A stretch of DNA of 36,860 nucleotides from an uncultured Clostridia bacterium. Its GTDB lineage: Bacteria; Bacillota; Clostridia; Oscillospirales; CAG-272. The stretch covers positions 1 to 36,860 of the forward strand of contig CAMEON010000018.1 in assembly GCA_945929845.1 (NCBI GenBank). The letters are read 5' to 3'. The position numbers and the translations under genes are program-made. This document shows, piece after piece, positions 24,425-31,881 of the stretch (the stretch's first letter is position 1; each line of letters begins with the position of its first letter). Under the pieces are notes generated by a model. It was not told the origin of the DNA, did no database searches, and saw only the letters and a program-made list of their open reading frames with translations.

Positions 24425-24490
24425 CGCCGCCGTTCGTGTTTCGGTGTATCGTTTTTCCCCCTGTTTTACCATTGTCAGACGCATAAAATA

Positions 24491-24543
24491 CGCCCCCCTG
24501 CGGAAGAATACCGGTAGAGTATTTTCGCAGGGAGGCGCTTTTT
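24491..24543 (+). promoter_or_regulatory. Terminator-like hairpin enclosing the spoVAC ribosome site
   Basis: The arm 24491-24502 pairs with 24526-24537 (11 of 12 bp), with further pairing inside (GAAGAATAC/GTATTTTC). The stem is followed directly by CTTTTT and the spoVAC ATG. The Shine-Dalgarno GGGAGG (24530-24535) is within the 3' arm and so would be hidden when the hairpin forms. It can act as terminator of the preceding gene and as a translation block for spoVAC. Confidence 0.7.
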
Positions 24544-24990
24544 ATGGATATGCGCAAGGACACCTACAAGAAGTTTGCGGACGCCCGGGCACCCAAATCC
24601 CCGCTGTGGCGGAACTGCCTGCGGGCCTTTTGGGTGGGGGGCGTGATATGCACCCTTGGGCAGGCACTGACACAGGTATACACCCAGGTCTGCGGGATGA
24701 GCAAGGAGGACGGCAGTACCCTGTGCTCTGTCACGCTGGTCTTCCTGGCCGCTGTGCTGACCGGATGCGGCATCTTTGATAAGATCGCCAAGTACGCCGG
24801 GGCCGGTACCCTCATCCCCATCACCGGCTTTGCCAACGCTGTGGTCTCCCCGGCCATCGACAGCCGTGCCGAGGGGCTGGTGCTGGGCGTGGGTGCCAAG
24901 ATCTTCACCGTGGCCGGCCCCGTCCTCCTGTACGGCACCCTGGCCGGAGCCATCTACGGCGTTATCTACTGGATATGCGGCCTGTTCTGA
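24544..24990 (+). CDS. spoVAC: Stage V sporulation protein AC
   Basis: A 148-residue integral membrane protein of the SpoVAC/SpoVAEB family, part of the inner-spore-membrane channel that takes up and releases calcium dipicolinate. The start MDMRKDTYKKFADARAPKS, the following membrane segments and the GAGTLIPITGFANAVVSPAIDSRAEG block are hallmark features and the length is normal. Its usual partners spoVAD and spoVAE are absent here, so the gene is an isolated copy or the operon has been split. No sigma-G-type promoter could be recognised with confidence. The ribosome site lies within a hairpin immediately upstream. Confidence 0.92.
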   Translation: MDMRKDTYKKFADARAPKSPLWRNCLRAFWVGGVICTLGQALTQVYTQVCGMSKEDGSTLCSVTLVFLAAVLTGCGIFDKIAKYAGAGTLIPITGFANAVVSPAIDSRAEGLVLGVGAKIFTVAGPVLLYGTLAGAIYGVIYWICGLF

Positions 24991-25140
24991 GGGAGCGGGA
25001 GAACTGCACCCCTCAAGAATTTTCAAAACAGAGTTCAGAAAGTCTTTGAAAGGGTCGGGGAAACTTTCCTCAGGAAGTTCGTTACAGTTCAGGTTTCCAT
25101 GATGTATCCGTTTTATTCTATGTATATCATAAGTCTGATA

Positions 25141-25378
25141 GCCCCATCCCCCCAGCCCCCTTCCCCACCGGGGAAGGGGGAGATAAAATTTTATTACGCC
25201 GGGGACTGCCGTCCCCGGCGCCCCTGCAAATGCGCCCAGTGTGGAATGTTATCCTACATCCGGTCAGCACAGCTGGCTTCCGGAGCAATAGGCGGGGATG
25301 CAAGGGGCCGCAGGCCCCTTGCAAAAATCTCAAGTTCTCCCCCTTCCCCGGCGGGGAAGGGGGCCGGGGGGATAGGGC
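25141..25378. mobile_element. MITE-like element with 43-bp terminal inverted repeats
   Basis: The ends 25141-25183 and 25336-25378 are inverted copies matching at 40 of 43 positions. Each end is itself a hairpin (CCCCCTTCCCC/GGGGAAGGGGG). The interior contains two perfect 10-bp hairpins: CGCCGGGGAC/GTCCCCGGCG (25198-25221) and GCAAGGGGCC/GGCCCCTTGC (25300-25322). No ORF or transposase is inside. This fits a non-autonomous miniature element or a REP-type mosaic. It fills the centre of the 24991-25526 gene-free stretch; no clear target-site duplication could be seen. Confidence 0.75.
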
Positions 25379-25418
25379 AAAGCCCGGGCAAAGCCCGGGC
25401 AAAGCCCAGGCAAAGCCC
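25375..25418. repeat. 11-bp palindromic tandem repeat GGGCAAAGCCC
   Basis: Three exact copies of GGGCAAAGCCC and one AGGCAAAGCCC, head to tail, starting in the last bases of the inverted-repeat element. Every unit is a perfect stem-loop on its own. Confidence 0.95.
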
Positions 25419-25526
25419 AGGCTGAAAAGTTATGCGGGATATGGAATAACACTGATAAGTCACGGTCAGGCACCCGTACTGTAACGAAAGTTCTCCCAGC
25501 GTACTCCCGCACGCCCGCACCTGCGC

Positions 25527-25555
25527 TTGACAACCGCCTGCACCTGTGCTATAAT
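25527..25555 (+). promoter_or_regulatory. Promoter of the flippase gene
   Basis: Full consensus TTGACA (25527-25532), 17-bp spacer, TATAAT (25550-25555); 34 bp before the start codon. Confidence 0.88.
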
Positions 25556-25589
25556 GGGTGCAATGTGAAGCGGAGGGAGGCGATGTGCT

Positions 25590-27128
25590 GTGAATACGAG
25601 ATCCCGGGGGATCGCCCTTGCCTACGCCTACACCCTTCTGAACATGGTCTGCGGCCTGTTCCTGTCCTCCTTCCTTCTGCGGATGCTGGGGGACGAGGAG
25701 TTCGGCCTGTATCAGACCGTGTCCGCCTTCGCCTCTTACATGGTGCTTCTGGAATTCGGCATCGGCACGGTCATGAGCCGGAACCTGGCCGTCTGCCGCA
25801 GCAGTCAGGGAGATGGGGAGGAGCAGCAGGCAAAGATCAACCGGTATGTGTCCACCCTGTGGTATGTAGCCCTGATCCTGTCGGCGGTCATTCTGGTGGT
25901 GGGGGCGGTGTTCTGCGCCAACATCGGCCACATCTACCGCAAAACCATCCAGACGCCGGAAGAGGTGCGGTACGCACAGGTCATCTTTGCCGTGCTCACC
26001 GGCCACCTGATCCTGTCCTTCCTGGATCAGACTCTGTCCGGCGTGCTTTTGGGGATGGAGCAGTACACCTTTCACCGCACGGCCGGGATCATCCGGATCC
26101 TTTTGCGCACTGCCCTCCTGGTCGGCCTCATCTGCTTCCGGCCCCTGGCTCTTGTCATTGCCCTGGTGGATCTGTTCGTGTACCTGGCCATGTTCCTGTC
26201 CTCCTTCCTCTTCTGTAAGATCCGGTACCGCCTCACCTTCCGCCCCTCTGGCTTTGACAAAAGGGTGTTCCTTGAGTCCCTGCCCCTTTGCCTGGCACTC
26301 CTGATCCAGGCGGCGGTGAACCAGGCCAACAACAATGTGGACAAGTTCATCATCGGCATCACCATGTCCCTCTCCAGCGTGGCACTGTACGCTGTCAGCC
26401 AGTACATATACACCATGTTCTCCTCCCTGACCACCCTGCCCATCGCCCTGTTCATGCCCCAGGTGGCCCGGGATATGGAGCGGGGTGCATCCGGCCGGGT
26501 GCTGGTGGATGCCCTGATCCCGGTCTGCCGAATGGTGACACTGCTGGGGGGCACCGTGCTTGGCGGATTCATTGCGGTGGGCAAGCCCTTCCTTGCGCTG
26601 GTTTACGGAGCCGGAAAGACCGACGCCTGGCTGTACGCCCTGATCCTGCTGGTGCCTCAGTTCATAGATACCACCGCCGCCATCCTGCTCAATGTGCTGG
26701 ACATCACCCGCCGACGGCTGTTCCGCTCCCTGGTCCTCTTGGGTGCCACGGTGCTGAATGTTGGTCTGACCCTATGGTTCATCCCCCGGGCAGGCATCAC
26801 CGGAGCCGTGTCCGCCACAGCCATCTCCACCCTGTGCCAAATGGTCGTCATGGCTGTGTACTACAAGAAGCGCATGGGTCTGCCCATCCTGTACCTGTAC
26901 CGGGAGGCCTACCGGGGACTACTCCCCATCCAGCTGCCGGTAGCCATGGCTGTTTGCCTTGGCATGCTGGCTCTGGAGCAGGTCATTACCCACCCCCTCC
27001 CCCTGTTTTTGATCGGCGGCTGTCTTTACCTTCTCATGACCGGTGGGCTGATTCTGCGATTCGGCCTGCGTCCGGAGGAAAAGGATCGCCTGCGGGCAAC
27101 CATCTGGAGAAAACAGCACCGGCAATAG
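25590..27128 (+). CDS. Oligosaccharide flippase (MOP-superfamily, Wzx/MurJ/SpoVB-type)
   Basis: A 512-residue polytopic membrane protein with about 14 hydrophobic segments and the N-terminal pattern GIALAYAYTLLNMVCGLFLSS, followed by FLLRMLGDEEFGLYQTV, typical of polysaccharide flippases, which move lipid-linked sugars across the membrane. The NQANNNVDKFIIG segment and the GAVSATAIST segment near 420 also match. Exact cargo (capsule, teichoic acid, spore polysaccharide) is not predictable, and no glycosyltransferases lie beside it, which is unusual for Wzx. The start is GTG, with AGGGAGG 9 bases upstream; an ATG at 25583 is out of frame. The gene has its own promoter and terminator. Confidence 0.88.
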   Translation: MNTRSRGIALAYAYTLLNMVCGLFLSSFLLRMLGDEEFGLYQTVSAFASYMVLLEFGIGTVMSRNLAVCRSSQGDGEEQQAKINRYVSTLWYVALILSAVILVVGAVFCANIGHIYRKTIQTPEEVRYAQVIFAVLTGHLILSFLDQTLSGVLLGMEQYTFHRTAGIIRILLRTALLVGLICFRPLALVIALVDLFVYLAMFLSSFLFCKIRYRLTFRPSGFDKRVFLESLPLCLALLIQAAVNQANNNVDKFIIGITMSLSSVALYAVSQYIYTMFSSLTTLPIALFMPQVARDMERGASGRVLVDALIPVCRMVTLLGGTVLGGFIAVGKPFLALVYGAGKTDAWLYALILLVPQFIDTTAAILLNVLDITRRRLFRSLVLLGATVLNVGLTLWFIPRAGITGAVSATAISTLCQMVVMAVYYKKRMGLPILYLYREAYRGLLPIQLPVAMAVCLGMLALEQVITHPLPLFLIGGCLYLLMTGGLILRFGLRPEEKDRLRATIWRKQHRQ

Positions 27129-27144
27129 TCTGCCATGACCATAT

Positions 27145-27177
27145 ACCGCAGGTCTTCCCCGAAGCCTGCGGTTTTTT
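27145..27177 (+). terminator. Intrinsic terminator after the flippase gene
   Basis: ACCGCAGG (27145-27152) pairs with CCTGCGGT (27165-27172) around a 12-base loop, followed by a run of T (27172-27177). Confidence 0.9.
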
Positions 27178-27359
27178 GTTTGCACCCCATAGGAAATGGG
27201 TCATACTATGAAGGAATACCCGGCTTGCTGTGACAGGGAACACGCTGGCCAAAATCGCAGATTTACCCTTAAAATCGAACAAAAACGGATGATTTCGGAA
27301 TCAAATATTGATTTATTTCCGAAAATTCAGGGAATTCAGCCAAAAGACGCAAAAATTAG

Positions 27360-27388
27360 TTGACAAACGGGTTCGGTTGTGCTATACT
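27360..27388 (+). promoter_or_regulatory. Promoter of mgtE
   Basis: TTGACA (27360-27365), 17-bp spacer, TATACT (27383-27388). Upstream at 27293-27300 / 27317-27324 is a TTTCGGAA/TTCCGAAA dyad with a 16-base spacer, a candidate operator. Confidence 0.85.
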
Positions 27389-27395
27389 GTACCAG

Positions 27396-27513
27396 CCAGC
27401 GGTGGACGGACGGCCGGGGCTTTCGTGCGGTCTGTCCACGGCCTGATGGGGAGCGGGTTTGCCTGCCGACTGCCCCATATCCAAATCAAGCAAAGAATGG
27501 GGGATGGATGGTT
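27396..27513 (+). other. Long structured 5' leader of mgtE
   Basis: About 118 nt separate the predicted transcription start from the start codon. Two stems are visible: GTGGACGGAC pairing with GTCTGTCCAC (about 27403-27440) and TGGGG/CCCCA (27447-27477) with CGG/CCG inside. It does not match the M-box or any magnesium riboswitch I can recall and has no terminator. It may regulate mgtE or be inert. Confidence 0.4.
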
Positions 27514-29280
27514 ATGACAGATAAGAACAAGAACGAAGAAAAGAACAAGGACATGAACCGGAGCCGATGCGATGACGCAAGCACCGATCGGCTGACAAAC
27601 GGAGCCATGACTGACAGCACCAAACAGACGGTTCACCCGCCCGAACCTTGCCCCCCCTCCGACCAGTCTTCCCCGGCGACCCCGGGTGTTGCGTCCACAG
27701 GTACAGTCACGGTCACCCCGCAGGCACCGGAGTCCACCCAAAGCCGGGCGGAGGACACCGATACAACAGGACACACCGTTCCCGCTGATGCGCCTTCCGC
27801 AGACGGGGAGGATGAGGAAAGCAAGCAGGATGACCCAGGCCGGGAAGATGAGGAGGATAAGGAGAACCAGGAAGACGAGGAGGATCAGCCCACCGAATCC
27901 GAACAGCACACCAAGGAGATGGAGAGCACCTTCCAGCGGCTGATCCATTATCTGGACGAGCGGCATTACGGGGACTTCCGCCGGGCACTGGATGAGCTGA
28001 ACCCGGTGGATATTGCCGACTTCTTTGCCGAGCTGCCCGCCTCCCGTATCCCCGCCGTGTTCAAGCTGTTGACCAAGGACACCGCCGCCGATGTGTTCGC
28101 CGAGCTGGAGGCGGAGGAGCAACAGCGCATCATCACCGCCATGACCGACCGGGAGATCGCCGCCATCGTGGAGGAGCTGGCCCTGGACGATGCGGCGGAC
28201 ATGGTGGAAGAAATGCCGGCCAACATGGTACACCGGATCATGAAGAACGCCACCCCGGAGACCCGTGCGGCCATCAACCGCCTGCTGGCCTACCCGGAGG
28301 ACAGTGCCGGCTCTGTCATGACCGCCGAGTTCATCGACCTGCGGCGGGATATGACCTGTAACCAGGCCATTGAGCACATACGAGCCCACGGTATCGACAA
28401 GGAGACGGTATATGTGGCCTATGTCACGGATGCCTCCCGGGTGCTTCAGGGCATCGTACCGCTGAAGGCTCTGCTGTTCGCCCAGCCGCAGGAGCGGATC
28501 CAGGACATCATGGACGACAATATCATCTGCGCCTCCACCCTGGACGACCAGGAGACGGTAGCCTCCCTGATCTCCAAGTACGATATGCTGGCTCTGCCCA
28601 TCGTGGACAGGGAGCATCGGCTGGTGGGTATCGTGACGGTGGATGACGCCATGGATGTCATGGAGACCGAGGCCACCGAGGATATTGAAAAGATGGCCGC
28701 TATCGTGCCAAGCGACAAGCCCTACCTGAAAACCGGGGTATTCGAGACCTGGAAGAAGCGCATTCCCTGGTTGCTTTTGCTGATGGTGTCCGCCACCTTC
28801 ACCTCTACCATCCTGGGACACTATGAAACGGCACTGGCCGCACTGCCTGTGCTGACCGTGTTCGTCCCCATGCTGATGGACACCGGCGGCAATGCGGGCG
28901 GGCAGACCTCCGTCACCATCATCCGTGGTCTGTCCTTGCAGGAGATTGAACTGCGGGATGTGTGGCGGGTGCTGTGGAAGGAAGCCCGGGTAGCCCTTCT
29001 GTGCGGGCTGACGGTCAGTGTCGCCTGCTTCATCAAGGTGATGCTGATGGATTTCCGGCTGGCCTTCACCTGGGACAATATCCTTGTCGCCCTGGTGGTC
29101 TGCGCCACCATGTGCTGTGCCATCCTGTTCGCCAAGGTGGTGGGCACCCTGCTGCCTATCGGTGCCAAGCGATTGGGCTTTGACCCTGCCGTCATGGCCA
29201 GCCCCTTCATCACCACCATTGTGGACACGCTGACCCTTCTCATCTACTTTGCCATCGCCAGGACTTTCCTTCCCATATGA
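27514..29280 (+). CDS. mgtE: Magnesium transporter MgtE
   Basis: A 588-residue magnesium channel. An unusual, low-complexity, mostly acidic N-terminal extension of about 135 residues (Asp/Glu/Thr/Pro-rich, including EDEEDKENQEDEEDQ) precedes the standard MgtE_N helical domain (about 140-265), two CBS domains (about 270-395), the connecting helix and five membrane helices (about 415-588). The pore signature PMLMDTGGNAGGQ is at 452-464. The cytoplasmic domains sense internal magnesium and close the pore. Two close starts exist: ATG 27514 (10 bases after GGGGGA) is preferred over ATG 27508 (4 bases). It follows a long leader and is followed by a terminator; monocistronic. Confidence 0.95.
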   Translation: MTDKNKNEEKNKDMNRSRCDDASTDRLTNGAMTDSTKQTVHPPEPCPPSDQSSPATPGVASTGTVTVTPQAPESTQSRAEDTDTTGHTVPADAPSADGEDEESKQDDPGREDEEDKENQEDEEDQPTESEQHTKEMESTFQRLIHYLDERHYGDFRRALDELNPVDIADFFAELPASRIPAVFKLLTKDTAADVFAELEAEEQQRIITAMTDREIAAIVEELALDDAADMVEEMPANMVHRIMKNATPETRAAINRLLAYPEDSAGSVMTAEFIDLRRDMTCNQAIEHIRAHGIDKETVYVAYVTDASRVLQGIVPLKALLFAQPQERIQDIMDDNIICASTLDDQETVASLISKYDMLALPIVDREHRLVGIVTVDDAMDVMETEATEDIEKMAAIVPSDKPYLKTGVFETWKKRIPWLLLLMVSATFTSTILGHYETALAALPVLTVFVPMLMDTGGNAGGQTSVTIIRGLSLQEIELRDVWRVLWKEARVALLCGLTVSVACFIKVMLMDFRLAFTWDNILVALVVCATMCCAILFAKVVGTLLPIGAKRLGFDPAVMASPFITTIVDTLTLLIYFAIARTFLPI

Positions 29281-29319
29281 TGTCCACGGCTGTACGACAG
29301 CCATCATGCGGAAAAGGTA

Positions 29320-29376
29320 AGGCGGGCGCAGGGTAAGTGCCGGTATGCGGCATTCACTCTGTTCCCGCCTCTTTCT
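29320..29376 (+). terminator. Probable intrinsic terminator after mgtE
   Basis: AGGCGGG (29320-29326) pairs with CCCGCCT (29364-29370), with an inner stem around GTAT, followed by CTTTCTGT. It sits 39 bp after the stop; the gene-free stretch 29281-29420 shows nothing else. Confidence 0.6.
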
Positions 29377-29420
29377 GTATGAGGGTCAGGAGTGCCCGGT
29401 CAGCCGGGCAGAAGGGGTAG

Positions 29421-30566
29421 TTATCCAGCCCCGCCGGGCTCCTCGGCGAATACCCGCCGGACAGCCTCCAGGTACCCGTAGCCATACCGGGTGTCCGGCT
29501 CCAGGTAGCTGGTCTCCGTCCACTCGTTCCAGCTATTCAGAGTGATCAGCGGCACCGGCAGGTCATGGCTGTCCACATAGTCCCTGGCCATGCACAGAGC
29601 CTTCTCAAACATCTCCGGCGTGTTGTTCCGGCATACATTGGGGACAAAGCCACGGAAGCGGGGATTGTTGTCCCATCCGATGCTCACATGGGGGTAAAAG
29701 GGGACGGTGTAGTCCCTGTCCATCCGCTCCCACTCCCGGGCCACATCCGTCAGGATCTCCCCGTAGTCCCGGTTCATGTTGCAGAAATGGACAAACTGGT
29801 AGTTGGTCACGCTGTCAAAGCCCAGGGCGGGCACCACCTCCCTGGTGGAAACGGCATGAGGGCCGTCCACGCCGCTCATGTTGCTGACCCGCTCTCCCCA
29901 GCCGGTGAGCTGTAGCTCCAGCCCCGGGTGCCCGGCCCTGACCGTCTCCGCCCGGAACCAGTCTAGGGCCTCCCTGGTCTTCTCCAGTCCGCCCAGCCCG
30001 GACACCAGGTTGTCCACATCGTAGATCATGAACACCGGCCGCCCCTCTATCCGGTAGTAGTTGGGGCGGGAGAAATACTTCCCGATGACCCGGTGGACGA
30101 TCCGCTCAAACTCCACCCGATCCACCCTGCCCTCCCAGACGGGGCAGTCCTCCCGCCAGGTGGTGTCGGACAGCCGGGTGTCCCAGGTGTAGTTGGCATT
30201 GTGGTTGGCCCACATGAGGTAGAATTTCATCTTTCCGCAGTTGGATGCCCCCAGAAAGCCCTCATCCAGGCAGGACTCCAGGAAGGGACGGCGGTCGTAC
30301 CAGTACCAGTCGTAAATGAACACATTCACCCCGTGGCGGGTGGCTTCCTGGATCTCCATCTCCATGACATGGGGATCTGCCTCATCCACCGGGCCCCACA
30401 GGGGCTTCCTGTCCCACACATAGTCCGTCGGTTTCAGGGCGGCGTTTGCCGCCGTGGACAGGACGGTCTGCCACTCGCCTATGCCCTGGGGCCAGAAGAT
30501 CCGGGAGCGCATATCCCGCCCGGTATAGGAGGGCCATATGTAGGCCGCAACATCATAGTGTTTCAT
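29421..30566 (-). CDS. WbsX/GH99-like glycoside hydrolase-type protein
   Basis: A 381-residue protein of the Glyco_tran_WbsX/GH99-like group. Hallmarks are the early VAAYIWPSYTG, the FIYDWYWYDRRPFLE block, the aromatic MWANHN segment and the C-terminal NSWNEWTETSYLEP motif (residues 344-357), where a Glu is likely catalytic. No signal peptide, so it acts in the cytoplasm. Members are labelled glycosyltransferase but fold like GH99 endo-glycosidases; usually they sit in O-antigen or capsule clusters, which is not the case here. GAAAGGAAG precedes the ATG by about 8 bases. It follows the NamZ-like gene by 92 bp, in which a weak promoter is possible. Confidence 0.85.
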   Translation of the reverse strand: MKHYDVAAYIWPSYTGRDMRSRIFWPQGIGEWQTVLSTAANAALKPTDYVWDRKPLWGPVDEADPHVMEMEIQEATRHGVNVFIYDWYWYDRRPFLESCLDEGFLGASNCGKMKFYLMWANHNANYTWDTRLSDTTWREDCPVWEGRVDRVEFERIVHRVIGKYFSRPNYYRIEGRPVFMIYDVDNLVSGLGGLEKTREALDWFRAETVRAGHPGLELQLTGWGERVSNMSGVDGPHAVSTREVVPALGFDSVTNYQFVHFCNMNRDYGEILTDVAREWERMDRDYTVPFYPHVSIGWDNNPRFRGFVPNVCRNNTPEMFEKALCMARDYVDSHDLPVPLITLNSWNEWTETSYLEPDTRYGYGYLEAVRRVFAEEPGGAG

Positions 30567-30602
30567 CGGTGCTTCCTTTCTTTTTGATGTCCGTTCGATC
30601 GG

Positions 30603-30608
30603 AGTATA
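30603..30608 (-). promoter_or_regulatory. Possible -10 box before the WbsX-like gene
   Basis: TATACT on the minus strand, 37 bp before the start codon, without a recognisable -35 at 17 bp. It would let the WbsX-like gene be transcribed apart from the muramidase gene. Confidence 0.35.
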
Positions 30609-30658
30609 CCACTCTGTTTTACATTAAAAATGTTCAGAAAGTTCTTGGGGGTCAAATC

Positions 30659-31852
30659 TCAGTCGTACAGGCGACAGGACGCCGTCCCAGCCCGGAAGGT
30701 GTCTGCGTCCGGGCACCACTTCTCCAGGATCTGCGGCACAGTCAGCTTCCCCTCCCGCACATCCTGATTGCCGGTGGATAGGTCGATGTGCCAGCGGGCA
30801 CCGGCCGGCGGCGGCGTGAAAGCGAAATCCCCGGGGCAGAGGGTGCGCAGGGCGTCCAGCAGGTACAACCCCAGGGACACCGCCCGCACGGCCCGGGGGT
30901 CCGTCACATGGATGTCCACACCCCGGCACACCTGCCCGGTATACTTACCGAAGAACGGGGTAAAAAAGGCCGGACTGAAGGCAAGGCCGGGCAGGTGCAG
31001 GCTGTTCATGGCATCGGACAGGGCCTCCGGCTGAACGAAGGGTGCCCCGATGGTGGTAAAGGGCGTGGTGGTGCCCCGCCCCTCCGACACATTGGTTCCG
31101 GCCAGCATACAGGTGCCGTTGTACACGGTCACGGCCTCCGGCGAAGGCAGGTTGGGGCTGGGCTTGACAAAGGGTAGCCCGGTGTCCGCCCAGAGCATAT
31201 CCCGACGCCACCCGGCAAGAGGCACCACGGTCAGCGCACAGCCGAGGCCGTAGGCGGAATTGAAGTACCGAGCCAGCTCCCCCATGGTCAGTCCGTGCCG
31301 GATGGGCATCCGGGCAAGGCCGATGAAGGAGGTGCAGTCCTCCGCCTGGAGACAGCCCTCCACTACCTCCCCGCCCAGCGGGTTGGGCCGATCCAGCACG
31401 CACAGGGGCAGGTCGCAGGCGGCGCAGGCCCGCATGGTGTAGAACAGGGTGGAGGCATAGGTGAAGTACCGGGAGCCCACATCCTGCATGTCAAATACCA
31501 TCAGATCCACCCGCTCCAGTGCTTCGGCGGCGGGCATGTAGGCTCGGTCGTTCTCCTGCTTCCCTGCCCCCACGAAAAAAACCATGTCCTCAAACAGGGA
31601 GTAGGACCACAGCCCGGTCAGCTCATCCCGACCGCTGTGCACCTGCTCCCCGGGGCCGAGCACCCCCCGGGAGCCATGCTCCGGGGCGAACAGTGCCTCC
31701 ACCCGGTACAGCTTGGGCAGTACATCCAGGGGGCTTTTCCAGCCGTGAACCACCGACAAACCGGACATATTGGACACAAGACCCAGCCGCTTCCCCCGGA
31801 ACAGGGGTGCGTACGCCGGCTCTGTCACCCGGTCGATCCCGCACAAAACCAT
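30659..31852 (-). CDS. DUF1343 protein, NamZ-like exo-beta-N-acetylmuramidase
   Basis: A 397-residue DUF1343/NamZ-type protein. The diagnostic LFAPEHGSRG (Glu58, His59), the VFDMQDVGSRYFTY and LDRPNPLGG motifs and the SEGRGTTTPF block are all present. In the characterised Bacillus enzyme this family removes terminal MurNAc from muropeptide-derived sugars (GH171). Here no signal peptide is seen, so it would work in the cytoplasm, fitting cell-wall recycling rather than external digestion. GGAGG precedes the ATG and the gene follows the DUF218 gene by 29 bp. The enzyme family is firm; cytoplasmic function is inference. Confidence 0.9.
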   Translation of the reverse strand: MVLCGIDRVTEPAYAPLFRGKRLGLVSNMSGLSVVHGWKSPLDVLPKLYRVEALFAPEHGSRGVLGPGEQVHSGRDELTGLWSYSLFEDMVFFVGAGKQENDRAYMPAAEALERVDLMVFDMQDVGSRYFTYASTLFYTMRACAACDLPLCVLDRPNPLGGEVVEGCLQAEDCTSFIGLARMPIRHGLTMGELARYFNSAYGLGCALTVVPLAGWRRDMLWADTGLPFVKPSPNLPSPEAVTVYNGTCMLAGTNVSEGRGTTTPFTTIGAPFVQPEALSDAMNSLHLPGLAFSPAFFTPFFGKYTGQVCRGVDIHVTDPRAVRAVSLGLYLLDALRTLCPGDFAFTPPPAGARWHIDLSTGNQDVREGKLTVPQILEKWCPDADTFRAGTASCRLYD

Positions 31853-31881
31853 AGCTCTGCCTCCTTGTTTCCCTCCTATGA

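Noticed and set aside
27396-27513. M-box magnesium riboswitch before mgtE
   Set aside because: The leader is shorter than M-box RNAs and lacks their conserved core; only two generic stems are seen.
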